Under the pieces are notes generated by a model. The model made no database searches and was not told the origin of the DNA. It worked only from the letters and a program-made list of their open reading frames with translations. 64,000 nt of DNA from Nectonema munidae (lineage: Eukaryota > Nematomorpha > Nectonematoida > Nectonematidae). Numbering within the stretch: position 1 is the first letter of the stretch; the number at the start of each line of letters is the position of its first letter. Made by a program: the position numbers and the translations under genes. Location: the NCBI GenBank assembly GCA_030549495.1, contig JAUIRK010000058.1, forward strand, positions 231,501-295,500. The letters run 5' to 3'. This document shows, in pieces, positions 43,736 through 54,869 of this stretch.

Positions 43736-43858
43736 TTTTCTTCAGCAAGGCGAAATTGCACAGATCGCGCCGAACTATGAGCAAAGAAGCAGATATCATG
43801 GAATCGAAGCAACGTGTGTAACTAAGCTTATTTAACCTCCCGAATATATATTGCTTAC

Positions 43859-43986
43859 TATTTCGATTAGCAGAGGTTGTGCTTTTAGTTGACACAAAGG
43901 TTGGGAGGCGAGATTCGGAATTCAGGAAACTTTTTGGGTGATGAAACTCTAAGGAAGAAGAAGGTTGTGTTGTTGAAGGAGCAGGA
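43859..43986 (-). CDS. Probable exon 1 (or first visible exon) of the CTD phosphatase gene
   Basis: Minus strand: acceptor-like GATCTCATCATTCAG, then SPAPSTTQPSSSLEFHHPKS, FLNSESRLPTFVSTKSTTSA, NRN and a donor GTAAGC that leaves one base, which with the two bases opening exon 2 forms a threonine codon. Alternatively translation could start at an ATG at 44003 in the same frame (MISSFSPAPS). The S/T/P-rich composition matches exon 2. Evidence is splice signals plus phase only. Confidence 0.4.
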
Positions 43987-43989
43987 CTG

Positions 43990-44480
43990 AATGATGAGAT
44001 CATTTTTATTGCATTCTACGAAATTATCTTTCCTCACTCTCTTACACTTTTGTATAAAAAGGGAATGTAGAAGGAGCAGACGAAGAAGAAATGGCGGCAG
44101 TTGTCATTTTCCAAAATTTCCTGATTCTCTGACAAAAAAAGGTTGGAAAAATTTTAAAGAAGATGGTATGATAAAAAAAGGATTAAGTTACAATATATTT
44201 CAACCACACAAACTTAACCCTATTAAGTGCTGGAGGGGGGGGGGCGTTTTAAAAAATTAATTGTAGAAAATTGGCTGAATCATATCCCTTCAAATTTTGT
44301 GACTTTTCCTAAAATCGCTAGCTGCATCTTTTGGAACCATTTTCATGGTAGTTGAATGACCCTTTCATGTCCAAAACTGTCAATCAAAATAAAAAAAAAT
44401 TCAGCTAAATTTTGACATTATCTGTACTTAACCTTATAACTTGGGATCTATATTATATAATGCCTTAAAAATTTATAATT
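43990..44480. other. Stretch upstream of the probable CTD phosphatase exon 1
   Basis: It includes a TTAACCCTATTAAG word followed by a G tract (44216-44246), possibly a transposon end, and a short ATGGCGGCAG frame at 44091 that stops after 13 codons. Confidence 0.4.
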
Positions 44481-44489
44481 ATATACAGT

Positions 44490-45295
44490 TTGGAACGCAT
44501 AACACTTTATATATTTAATTTTTTCAATAATCATGGCTACTTTTTAGAAAATGTCAATCAAAATTTTGATTGATCAAAAATGTATCTAATAAAATATACC
44601 TTCAAATTTTACATAAAATATATGTTTTTATACCAAATCAAACATGCTAGTTTCATTTATGGACTCAATTTTTGCAGTTTGAATTCGAAAATACATATAA
44701 GTATCAATAAAATTTGCGCCTAGTTCTAAAATTTGTTTCCAAAAATATTGATTCAAATTTTACATGAAATATATGTTTTTATAGCAAATATATCATGATG
44801 ATTTCATTTCTGAACACAGTTTTCGCATTTAGAGGTTTTACTGCTAGTGTCAATCAAATTTGCGGTTTATGTCTGAAAACTATATCCCAAAATATTCTCT
44901 CTAATTTTACATGAAATATATGTTTTTATACCAATTCGACCATGATCATTTTTATTTCTGAAATCATTTTTTGCATTTAGAGGTTTTAAATGTCTGAAAG
45001 TGTCAATCAAATGTTCGTTTTACGTCTAATATCTACAGAAATATTTTTGAAATTTAAATAAAATATCTGTTTTTATGACAAATGGAAGATGCTGGTTTCA
45101 TTTTTGGACTCAGTTTTGGCATTTATGGTTTTAAAATATCTGAAAGCTTCAATCAGATTTGCGGTTTACTTCTAGATACTGTCTTCAAAAATATTTTCAA
45201 AAAAATAAAATATCTGTTTTATACCAAATCGACTATGCTTATTTTATTTCTGTACTGGATTTTGGATAATACGGTTAAAAATATCTCGAAGTAAC
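44490..45295 (+). repeat. Satellite-like tandem repeat, unit about 147-151 bp, five copies
   Basis: The landmark TATGTTTTTATA.CAAAT (or TCTGTTTTTAT) recurs at 44621, 44772, 44919, 45066 and 45213, spacings of 151, 147, 147 and 147 bp. Each unit also carries GTCAATCAAA, a TTGCGGTTTA-like word and TTTCATTTCTGGACTC-like sequence. Units are diverged by perhaps 15-30 percent except for the segment copied to 35530-35615. Confidence 0.85.
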
Positions 45296-45299
45296 AATT

Positions 45300-46080
45300 G
45301 AATTAGTAATGTATGCCTGAAAATCAGTTCTGTAAAAAATTTTCAAAAAATGGTTGCATATTAGGTATATAGTAAAAATATACTTTTTTTTTTGTATATT
45401 TTGCCTTATAATACTTTCTACAATCATCTTGAGTATGAATATTTATTAAAAAAACAAAACGTATTATAAAATCTTTTGAAAATTTGTATGAGAGAAGGAA
45501 CCAAGTTGAAAACTAATTGAAAAGAGAACATGTGATCAAAACAAATAATTAAAAAAAAAAGAATGTATCTTGACTAAATGGAAGACCTACCATGTTCTAA
45601 TGAACTAGGAAGTGGTTTAATTATATAATATTAGATGCTTCAAAAAGATTTTGATTGTCAAAAAGAAGTTCCTCTTTTACAAATGAAAAATATTTAAATC
45701 TATAGCATCATCTAAGATTACAATTAACATTTTTTAGATGAAGAACATGGAAACTTTTTGTAATTGAACAATGAACATCACGAATGATTCATCAGAAAAA
45801 AACCTTTGAAATGAGATATGTTGACAAATATTCAGGCCTGATAATAAAATACACGATACTGATAAAAGTCTAAGATCATCAAGAAGATTCTTTAATCAGA
45901 ATGCTTTGAGAAGAAAAAAGTAATTTTATCCTTATAAAAATATTTTCGAACACACATTGAAGAATATAAATTTCTAATGAAAAAAGAGCTACCAAGAAAA
46001 GATCATCATGGAATGAGTAGCAAAATTATAATATGACGTAGAGACTACGAGCCGATAACGAATTTGTAGCCAAAAAGATG
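45300..46080. other. AT-rich stretch without recognised features
   Basis: No gene and no bounded repeat that I can support. Confidence 0.5.
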
Positions 46081-47375
46081 GAAGGTGGAGGGGGGCGAAT
46101 AGGCTTTTCATTTGAAAATGAAGTAGTTTTTTTGATCGATAGAGAAAACAACAGAAAACAAATAACTGAAGGTTGGAGAGTTTCATATGAGTGAATGTAG
46201 TTTGAAGGAAAAGAGTCTATTAGACATCCTGCGATGTTTATATATGAAAAAATTTGATTGATTCAGGGGCGCGCATCCTTGAAATTATTCGGACCTGCGG
46301 ACTTCCAAAAGACAATTTTTTTTCCCTGAAATCCTCTATTTCATTCTTAATGTACTTTAGACTCCACCCTAAAAAGCTTAACGTCAACAATGAATGAGGA
46401 CTTATATATAGCTCCTTCTTTCTCACTTCAAAGAGATGCGCACCATCTCCAAATTATGTGTAGAAAAGGGGTAAAGATATCAATTAACAATAAAAAAATT
46501 GAAAATTTTATTGAATGAAAAAAATCATTCATTAATTCTCAGTTGTTCCATTTCTTCTTCCTAAAAAATGAAAAAATGTTTTATTGAGAAAAATAAATTT
46601 AAAAAAAAAACACATCCAGATTACATAACTTTTCTGAGGTAATTTCTATCAAAAATGTAAAATAGAACTAAAGTTAGTTCATTTGATGGGCCACCTTCAG
46701 CACCAAATTAATATCTACTACAAAGTTAGAAAACTTGGTATTAGAATTTTTTCATTCTTTTTAGTGTATAAGAATAAGTGTAAGTTAGTTAGACTCTCAA
46801 AAAAGGGTATAAAATAAAGATAAAATTGTGCAAACAATAAATTAAGATTGCATTTCTTCATTTTTCTCAGCATCATTGAAAAATAAGTTAAAAGCTAAAG
46901 AGGTGCAAGCTAGAAAAAGTAAAATAACTTTTAACATTTTGCAATGATTTGTCTTTTATAACAACTTTTAAGGAAAAAAAGCTATCAGAAAAAGTTATAG
47001 AGCTTCAACAAAAACTGAAAAAATTTTACAGCATAACTTAAGTTTTTTGAAAACTAATTTGACGTGTGCCCTACAGCATACTCTATGGGTGGCATGACAG
47101 GTTGGTTGAGATGATGGACTCAGCACGGAAGCCTCTGGATTCGATTCCTCATCAATACCAATTTGTTCATAGTTTGACATAAGCGGTACAATAGTGCCTT
47201 GTCAAGGAAAATACACCCGCTACACCTTACCTTTTACTCAATATTGAAAAATTTGCTACATAATTAACATAAGAGAGAAAGGAAACAAAATAAACTAATA
47301 AAGCAATTTTCACTATTTTAAAATGTAACCGTCTGTTCTCAGAATAATTTCAAAATAATAAGAGGCATAAAGAAT
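46081..47375. repeat. Duplicated repeat block, copy 1 (with inserted pieces)
   Basis: AATAGGCTTTTCATTTGAAA, AATAACTGAAGGTTGGA, TGAATGTAGT.TGAAGG and, further on, the SINE at 47088 and TAACCGTCTGTTCTCAGAAT recur in order at 52866-53440. Copy 1 is interrupted near 46265 by sequence starting CAGGGGCGCGCATCC (a hAT-like end) and again at about 46850-47080, both absent from copy 2. Confidence 0.7.
47088..47250 (+). repeat. tRNA-derived SINE, copy 1
   Basis: GGTTGGTTGAGATGATGG (A-box region) and GGATTCGATTCC (B box, 47137-47148) in tRNA-like spacing, followed by a body with GACATAAGCGGTACAA and AAAATACACCCGCTACACC. A second copy at 53158-53320 is about 95 percent identical by eye. Confidence 0.65.
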
Positions 47376-47596
47376 GAGAGTTTATTTGATATTTTCAAGT
47401 TTTTATAAGTAGCAAAAGCCAACGTTGAAGTAGCTAACATTTATAGGGCGATTTGGTAGCACTTGTATTTTTTACATTTTGTAAAAAATCATAATATACA
47501 AAAATGGTAGTTTAATCACTTTTCATAAAATTACTTAAATTTAAGTCTTAGAACATAAAATCCTCAAAAAACCATTTAACAAAATCATAAAAATCA
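47376..47596. other. Short unannotated stretch
   Basis: AT-rich spacer. Nothing recognised. Confidence 0.5.
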
Positions 47597-48462
47597 TAGT
47601 ATACGAGAAAAAAAAATCATTGCGTTTTTTTAATATTTCTGTTCACAAATAAAATTCTGACAGCTGTTATAAATAGATTAAGTACATTTTTAGCAACTGA
47701 AACATTTTGTTTCGATATTATATTTTTATTATAATAACAAATTTTTTAAAAAAAATGATTTAATTAATTATGTACAGTGTTACCTACAAAATTTAACAAT
47801 CGAACATTATAAAAAATATCTCTGCTCAAATATTAAGCAAATACAGTATTCTTGGTTTTAAAATAGCTAATCAAAATATTCATTCCCAAATAGCTATTGA
47901 AAAAAAATTAAAGTTTTCAGATGTTACAAAATGTAACAAAAGTAGTGATAAAGATTAAGTGACTTTTGTTGAAAAAAAATTCTTAGCGCGAGTCTAACAA
48001 TATTCATTGATATAAAATTGTAACGATTGAAAACTATTTAACTCTAAATGATTAGACAGAAGCAGTGCCGTAGCCAGAAAAAAGTTGATAGGGGGAGGGG
48101 GGGGGGGCACAATTTAAAAACAAAAAACTTGAGGAACATTTATACTTTCTTGCTCCTTTCATTGGAGAAATTTTCGAAAACTGATATCGCATAAGATTCA
48201 TGGGGGCACCATGAGGTACATAGGAGTGATAAACTTGTGTGCATATTGAATTATTATTATTATTATATAGCTCTCACGCATCGTCTGTAAAATATGTCCG
48301 ATAGGAATTTCAGAGCAGCTTGGCAAGTCTGCATTCCCTCTTTTATTCTCTTATCTTACATTTATCACGTATTCGAATGATCATTACATCCTAAATGCGA
48401 TCATCATACATGTTTTATAAACAAGCAGCAACTCTTACTTATAGAAAATTATTGGGAGGGGG
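47597..48462 (+). repeat. Interspersed repeat copy 2 (partner of 359-1486)
   Basis: It follows the first copy from ATAGTATACGAGAAAA through CAGCAACTCTTACTTATAG, with a poly-G tract around 48092-48106 and a second one near the end. It lacks the extra 250 bp of copy 1 but has about 80 bp of its own (about 48306-48395). Confidence 0.75.
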
Positions 48463-49440
48463 GGCTCTTACTATGCTACCAATATTTTGAAGGGAATATT
48501 AAATGCCTGTTAGACACAAAAACTTTTGGGAGAGAAATTAAATACGAAAAGTTCCTTTTTTCAATAATAATAATAATAATAGTGATGAAAAATTTAATGA
48601 AGTAACTAAAGTAATTACAATTTTACTCATTTATAAGCTTTCTGATTAAATAGCGGTGTTCACAGTGGACGCTTTAAAATTCTTAGAGCCGTTGTAAAAA
48701 TTTAAGAAAAATTAAAATTAAAAATTTTTCTTGACTGAAACAGATAGAAACGTTGTGTGAATAAATTATACAATAATTTCTGTTTTTATGGGAAACTATT
48801 TGATTCCTTGCGTAATGAAATTTTTCATTTAAAAGTTCAAATAATAATAATAATTAGCGGTGTGTTAGGGACAATATTCATTTATCCCAACTTTGGAAGA
48901 AGAAAAGAAAAAAACTGTTAAAGTTATCATCTACACACAACTACACGTATTAATTCCGTGGTATATATACATGATTGACCTATTTAAAAGTATTTCTAAG
49001 GCAAAATAGTGCTGCATCGCGTATATACTGTGTCTGTCTGTGTGTATGCATGTAATGCGATGTAAATTGTCATCTCCGCCGGCGCACTTCACAGTACTAC
49101 ATCCTTCTCATAAATGACATGGGTGGTGATGAGTTGCGAATTCGTCGTGATATGATGATGATGAAGTAGGGGATAAAAAGCCCGTGTAGATTATAATGCT
49201 TATATTGACGTTGATGAGTCTTAACAATGGAATAAAAAATATAAAAAAGTATAACAAAACATATTGCATAAAACTGGTTCACTCAATCAGAACATAAATC
49301 GCTTTGTGGTTAGAGATAGAAGTAAGAAAAAACGGATGAGAGAATATCGCAATGCCTAAGTAAGTAATGAAACGTGTAAATGTGATATACATAAACCTGC
49401 GTTTTCAAATTCGTCTTATGGGTGGGTGCATACTGCATAT
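48463..49440. other. Gene-poor stretch
   Basis: TAATAATAA simple sequence near 48565 and 48842, TGTG-rich sequence near 49035. No gene supported. Confidence 0.5.
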
Positions 49441-49442
49441 TA

Positions 49443-49581
49443 ATAACCCATTTAAGACCAAGCAAAGCAGACGATATCTAAAAAAAACGCAGACGATTTA
49501 TATTCAAAATCATTGAAAAAAGCAGACGAAGATGAAATTACTTATGTTCCAAAATAGGAACATTGGTCGTAAATGGGTTAA
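49443..49581 (+). mobile_element. TTAA MITE, subfamily I, copy 5
   Basis: AACCCATTTAAGACCAAGC at the left, three GCAGACGA words, the GTTCC-AAAATA-GGAAC palindrome, and GGTCGTAAATGGGTTAA at the right. The left flank reads TTAATAACCC, i.e. TTAA plus three bases. Confidence 0.9.
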
Positions 49582-49584
49582 ATA

Positions 49585-50755
49585 GAACAGGACCTTAGGC
49601 CCAAGATCTAATTAAGTAACTAAAAAGAAAAAGAGTAACACAGCATTTCCTCCTAAATACCTTTTCAGACGTGAAGCCCTTTAGTATTGAAATTTTTTGG
49701 GTAAATTGTAGAATTTTAACCCTAGAAAGACAGGGGGATTATATAACATTTTTTCTAATATCAATTTTTATTAATATTCAATATAGGGAAGCATTGAAAA
49801 AATAAATATAATCTTAGTTAGAGAAATTGCTCGTATTAAACAACGAATATTTACTCAAATCATCTTACAGATTTGAAGAACAACTCGATTAAAATATACA
49901 CTGTTCTCCTTCTTTACAATCTAATTTTCAGAAGTAAATGTTCCTTTTTTTCAGGGTAGACCTCCCTCAAAATAGAAGAGGCTTTATTTTATACTTGCAG
50001 AGCTTCAAATTCTAACAATTTTGCACGTTTAAATCTGACATTTTTATATCTTTATACCGGATATCTTTCCATAAGTCTTCCTAGGCCTATCACTTTTTGC
50101 ATCCACTTCATATTCCAACTTTCCTACTTTTTTCAACCAACAATCATCATATCTACTTTCAAAATGGACCAAACATCTCTATTCTTTTATTTCATATACT
50201 CACCTATACATTATATTTTATATTTTTTAAAAAGCAAGTTCTTACCCTCTATAACCTTTAAAAAAATTTAAAGTAATAAATTGTCAGTTTTAAAGGTTGT
50301 GCACGGGTTTCAAAATGTTGACACCTGGAGAAAATTGTTAAAATAATAAAAGATTATTTAAAAGATGAAACATTGAATAAGTATTGAATATAAAATTAGG
50401 CATGATTCTCATTGGTGTAAATTCATCGAGGGTAAATTAATTATGAGAAGAACACAAAGGTAAAACGAAATACCTTTTTTGCTCACACTCACATGTAGTG
50501 GGAAATCGAATCAGAGCAATCTTTGCAACATCAGCATAGGACTCTCCCATTTCAATTCAAAAATTGCTATGAGATATTTCAAAAAACATGTTTTGCACCT
50601 CCTCAATCATTAACCAAATCAATAAACTGTTCTTGAATTTAAAAGTCGCCTGAGACCAGATTACTAAACTTATTCAGGTATCAATTCACCGATTTAAATG
50701 AGAAAAAAGACACAATAAATTAAAAATTTGAAGTTTTATTAAAAATAAAATAGCT
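49585..50755. other. Stretch without recognised genes
   Basis: A TTAACCCTAGAAAGACAGGG word at 49726 looks like a piggyBac-type end without a partner. Otherwise AT- and T-rich sequence. Confidence 0.45.
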
Positions 50756-50763
50756 TTGAAAGT

Positions 50764-52180
50764 TTAAAAGAAAATATTATGGGCAATTGCTTTCAAATAA
50801 GAAATGAGAGGCTTTTCAGGATTAAAAGTTGATACGATATTCTTTACTCTCTCTGCACAATCGCGGTATTTTCTTTTCTTCTTCGGGGGTTTATTGCCAG
50901 CAAACTTATGTTTGGATGAAAAGCTGTCAGTTGATTCAAAGCAGCGATGCCATCCTTCCACTGAATTGTTTATTTTGGGTAAATCGCTCAAAACTGAATC
51001 GTATACGTTCCACATTTAACGATCAACTTTTGGAGGTCGACGCCGGCGTCTGCGATCAAGATGGGTTAGATCCAAGTGTCCTCAAAATAATAAACGATCT
51101 ATTGAGCTTCAGGAGCTATAATTTCGGCTTCAAAAGACTCTGTAACTTTATGGACAGGCACATATGCCAGAGCACACAGCATTCACATGTGTAATGCGAA
51201 TTCCGAGTCAGTTTCATACTGACGCCTTAAAAACACCCTCCTTGTTTTGTCGTGGGGAAAATTTCACTCAGAGCTTTCACATTGGCTTTTAAAAATCAAG
51301 TATTACTGATTCTGGATTGTGAGTAAGGTCAAATTTTTTAATGCTTCTGAGAAAGCTCGTATAAGTTTCTGAGGATTTATTTGGCAACAGAGCGTATACT
51401 AATGGGATAGATACGTTTTTTTCAAATCCATGCAGAGTATACAATTGATAGAACAAGAAGGGAACTACTTTAAATGTTCCATCAGTAAAACAATGTTTAT
51501 TGTTCATTAAAGGTTTAATATTTTTATGAATCGAAAAAATTAAGATACGGTTTTATTCATGTCCGAAGTCGATATATAAAAATTCTTCACCGCTTGATAA
51601 CTTCGTAAGATTAAGAAGGAAATGGATGTCTCTACGATGCGTTGGAAGAGCTAGTGCTTCATCCTTTTTTGGGTAATGTAATGTTGCACTATCCGTGCAT
51701 TGATGAAAAGCAATTTTAATTGGAACGAAGTTGTTCAATGATATAATGCTTTCATATGTCAATCATATAGATAGTTTGAGTATCGCACTATACGTGCATT
51801 GTAGCAAATACACTGCCTCCATAATACGAGTATATCTACATGATACACATATAGAGCGATGTAACGTGTCTAAGAGATGATGAGCTGTATAAGACAGGGA
51901 CTTATATTTCTCATGTTTCTTTTCATATTATTTATAGTGGGCAATTGCGCTATGGCTTCTTGACTGCAACCGTCCAACACAAAAGATAAAATTGAGTGAG
52001 AAGATTCTGTTGTATTTTGTGCCTTTTCTCCAATTTTTTCACAAACTTTAGAAGCTTCAATTTGAGCAGCATTTCAGAATGGTCCATCACAACATTGTCA
52101 CCAGAAGTATTCACACGTGCACGACACATAGTTTTTTGATAGTTTACACATTTCCAGTATACATTCTCGTTTTTTGCTTT
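50764..52180 (-). pseudogene. FLYWCH-MULE transposase, degraded, minus strand
   Basis: Minus strand, in order: FLYWCH zinc-finger part YWKCVNYQKTMCRARVNTSG (about 52156-52097) with VVMDHSE; HSILSFVLDGCSQEAIAQLP; THRRDIHFLLNLTKLSSGEE with RILIFSIHKNIKPL; MNNKHCFTDGTFKVVPFLFY with VYALLPNKSSETY and NPESVILDF (MULE DDE core, D in F-T-D-G-T-F-K and V-I-L-D-F); and the tail NNSVEGWHRCFESTD, EKPLISYLKAIAHNIF. This is the usual layout of FLYWCH-containing Mutator-like proteins in arthropods and other invertebrates. Stops and frame changes, and a shortened middle, make it inactive. Terminal repeats are not recognised. Confidence 0.75.
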
Positions 52181-52189
52181 TATTTAAAA

Positions 52190-52865
52190 AACAAATAACC
52201 GTTTAAACAAAGCTTTTCTTTCCTTTTTCAGATTTTATAAATTGAAGAGCCATGGGTTATTACAAATGTGTTTGATAACTATGAGCTTATAATTCTTTTT
52301 AACATCATATTTTGGAAAAAATAAGTATTTAATAGGAATTTAATAAAAGAAAAAGAAGTAGAAGGAAAAAGATAAGATATTTCAACAAAAGAAAAAAGAA
52401 CAAAATATTAAAATAATTAAAATAATTCAATTCTGAGTTTAAATTGTAAGGGAAATTAAAATGTGATGAAATGAATTTGTAATCAATAAATCAGTAATGA
52501 ATTTAAAAATCAATATATCTTTTCTCAGTGAAATTAATTGTTGGTGAATTGAGGTCGGTGAATTTATCAAGACTCATATATTTCAAAAGAATAAGCACGG
52601 GCGCACATCCTCGAAATTATTGAGGGTGGCGGAATTTTTTTGTTGCAATTTTCAAAATTAGTGGTCTGGAAATACCAAGGGAGACCAAATATTGAAGCAA
52701 TCCTTTAAAATAAAGTGTATTCAGCACATACCTAAAGTCCTAAATTTATAAGACTACTTTATATTTTTTTTACAAATTTGGTGAATTTAAATAATATACT
52801 TCAAGCGAAAATATTTTAATTAAATTTGCAGAATATACACTAGTTTAAAAAAATTCAAAATTGTT
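52190..52865. other. Spacer with repeat fragments
   Basis: GGGCGCACATCCTCGAAATT at 52600 is a hAT-like end related to 46266. A stretch at about 52665-52830 is a diverged relative of 31580-31720. No gene seen. Confidence 0.5.
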
Positions 52866-53440
52866 AGGGGGTGGATGGGGGGAATGGAATAGGCTTTTCA
52901 TTTGAAAATGAAGTAGTCTACCAGGCACATTACAGGAATTGATGAAAGGATATTTGATTCATAGAGAAAACAATTGAAAACAAATAACTGAAGGTTGGAT
53001 AATTTTATATGAGTGAATGTAGTCTGAAGGCAAAGAGTCTACTAGACACCACCCTGTGATGTTTATATGAAGAAATGTGATTGATTCAGAGGTAAGGGTA
53101 TAAAATGAAGTTATAATTGTGCAAGCAAAAATAAAACAATAAATTAAGGTATCTATGGGTGGCATGACAGGTTGGTTGAGATGATGAACTAAACACGGAA
53201 GCCTCTGGATTCGATTCCTCATCAATACGAATTTGTTCATAGTTTGACATAAGCGGTACAAGGGTGCCTTGTCAAGGAAAATACACCCGCTGCACCTTAC
53301 CTTTTACTCAAAATTGAAAATTTTGCTACATAATTAACATAAGAGAGAAAGGAAACAAAATAAACTAATAAAGCAATTTTCACTATTTTAAAATGGAACC
53401 GTCTGTTCTCAGAATAATTTCAAAATAATATGAGGCATAG
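52866..53440. repeat. Duplicated repeat block, copy 2 (uninterrupted form)
   Basis: Same order of words as 46081-47375 but without the two inserted pieces, so it approximates the state before insertion. It contains SINE copy 2. Confidence 0.7.
53158..53320 (+). repeat. tRNA-derived SINE, copy 2
   Basis: Same A-box region and GGATTCGATTCC B box as 47088-47250, and the same body. Confidence 0.65.
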
Positions 53441-53979
53441 CGTCCCGAATGCACAACTAGGGGACACCATTTGTCCCGATTTTAGCCTCCATTGAAAAAA
53501 ACTAGAATTATGAAATTTTTAGTTTTAAACTTAATTTTTTTATCATATCATTTTTTTTCATATCATATTATTTTTTATAGAAAAAAAAGATATTTATTAA
53601 AAAAAAATCGAAATTACATATGTGAAATATTAAATATAAGCACGTAAGTCTAGTAACTACATTTTGATATGGTTTTAAACTTCATTTTTTTATAATAACA
53701 CAAAAAACGTGTGAATTCAAACTTTATTATACATGTATATATGTACATTGATTAGTTAGTATGTCATGTTTACAAGAGTAATTATTAAAAGATTAATTAG
53801 TAATCAGTAAAAGTCTATGTATAACTTTTTTATATGCTTTATATAGGAGCCTATACTCGAATACATATATTCAAGTGAATATCACGATATTTATTCTCAT
53901 TTTTTGTATTCTTACATCCTTTTTTGTTTTCTTACATCCTTTTTTGTTTTTTTTTAGATTTTTACTAATCTGTTTTAAA

Positions 53980-54201
53980 ATGCCTAAACGTAAGTGTAAA
54001 TTTCGTCATGAATATTCCAGCGAATGGTCATTTGTCAAGCGCACAACAAGCTGTTTTGAAGCCAAATGTGATTTATGTAAATGCACATTTAGTATTGAAC
54101 ATGGTGGACAAAATGACATCAAGAAGCACATCGGATTCGAAAAACACAAACGTTATATCAACATCAAAAGAGTGCAGTACAATAACAAACTTTTTAATTA
54201 A
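53980..54201 (+). pseudogene. hAT transposase N-terminus: BED-type zinc finger
   Basis: MPKRKCKFRHEYSSEWSFVK, then CDLCKCTFSIEHGGQNDIKK and H..FEKHKR give the C-x2-C...H-x4-H layout of a BED/TTF-like DNA-binding finger. The frame then breaks, and the catalytic part resumes at 54246. Confidence 0.75.
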
Positions 54202-54245
54202 AAAACACCGATGACGAAAATAAAATAATAGCGGTAGAAATAGTC

Positions 54246-54869
54246 ATGGCTTTTCATACTGTTCGTCACCACTGGTCTTTCAGTTCAAACAACTGTACCA
54301 ATGTAATCCTACCAATGTTGTTTGCAGACTCCAAAATTGCAACCAAATTTTCAAATGATAGAACAAAATGCACTGCAATTATCAAAAACGTTTTGGCACC
54401 ACATTCTATTACCGAAATTGTGAAAAATATAAATAATTCTTCTTTTTTCAGCATATCTACCGATGCAAGCAATCATAATGCTGAAAAAGTATTTCCTTTG
54501 ATTGTACAATATTTTTCTCGTGATGTTGGTCTTACGATAAAATTGCTAAGAGTAAAATGTTTACCAAATGAGACTTCGGACACAATAGCTACCTTTTGCA
54601 AAGGAAGTCTTGTCGAGTCAGGACTAGATAATACTAATACAAATTTTGGTGGATGTTTACGCAAAGGTACAAATAATGTGTTTGCAAAACTGAAAGAAAG
54701 CATGAATCAATCAATAGAAGGTATTGGATGCGCAGCACATATTCTACACAACGCTGCTCATACTGCGACTGGTGTTTTATCGTTTGACATTGAAGTAATT
54801 GTTGTTAAAAAATTTTCATACTTCAGTATCTATTATACTGTTAGAACTGAAAAACTTAAATTTTTGTGA
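54246..54869 (+). pseudogene. hAT transposase catalytic part
   Basis: 207 codons: MAFHTVRHHWSFSSNNCTNV, SSFFSISTDASNHNAEKVFP (first catalytic D in S-T-D-A-S), GLTIKLLRVKCLPNETSDTI, then IEGIGCAAHILHNAAHTATG (C-A-A-H, the hAT C-x2-H motif, with H-N following) and VRTEKLKFL. Further broken pieces follow to a C-terminal SIPAHNANVERLFSLMKF (about 55535-55590) with the conserved E before R-L-F-S. The residue expected to be the second D (family: Y-S-A-D-N-A-x-x-N-Y-G) lies in a stretch here reading NTNTNFGG, so that motif is not intact. Confidence 0.8.

Noticed and set aside
43629-43740. C-terminal part of a 124-codon minus-strand frame
   Set aside because: This part lies in a repeat that recurs at 56565-56822; only 43986-43859 is kept as a possible exon.
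44091-44132. ATGGCGGCAG start on the plus strand
   Set aside because: Stops after 13 codons, and no donor is evident.
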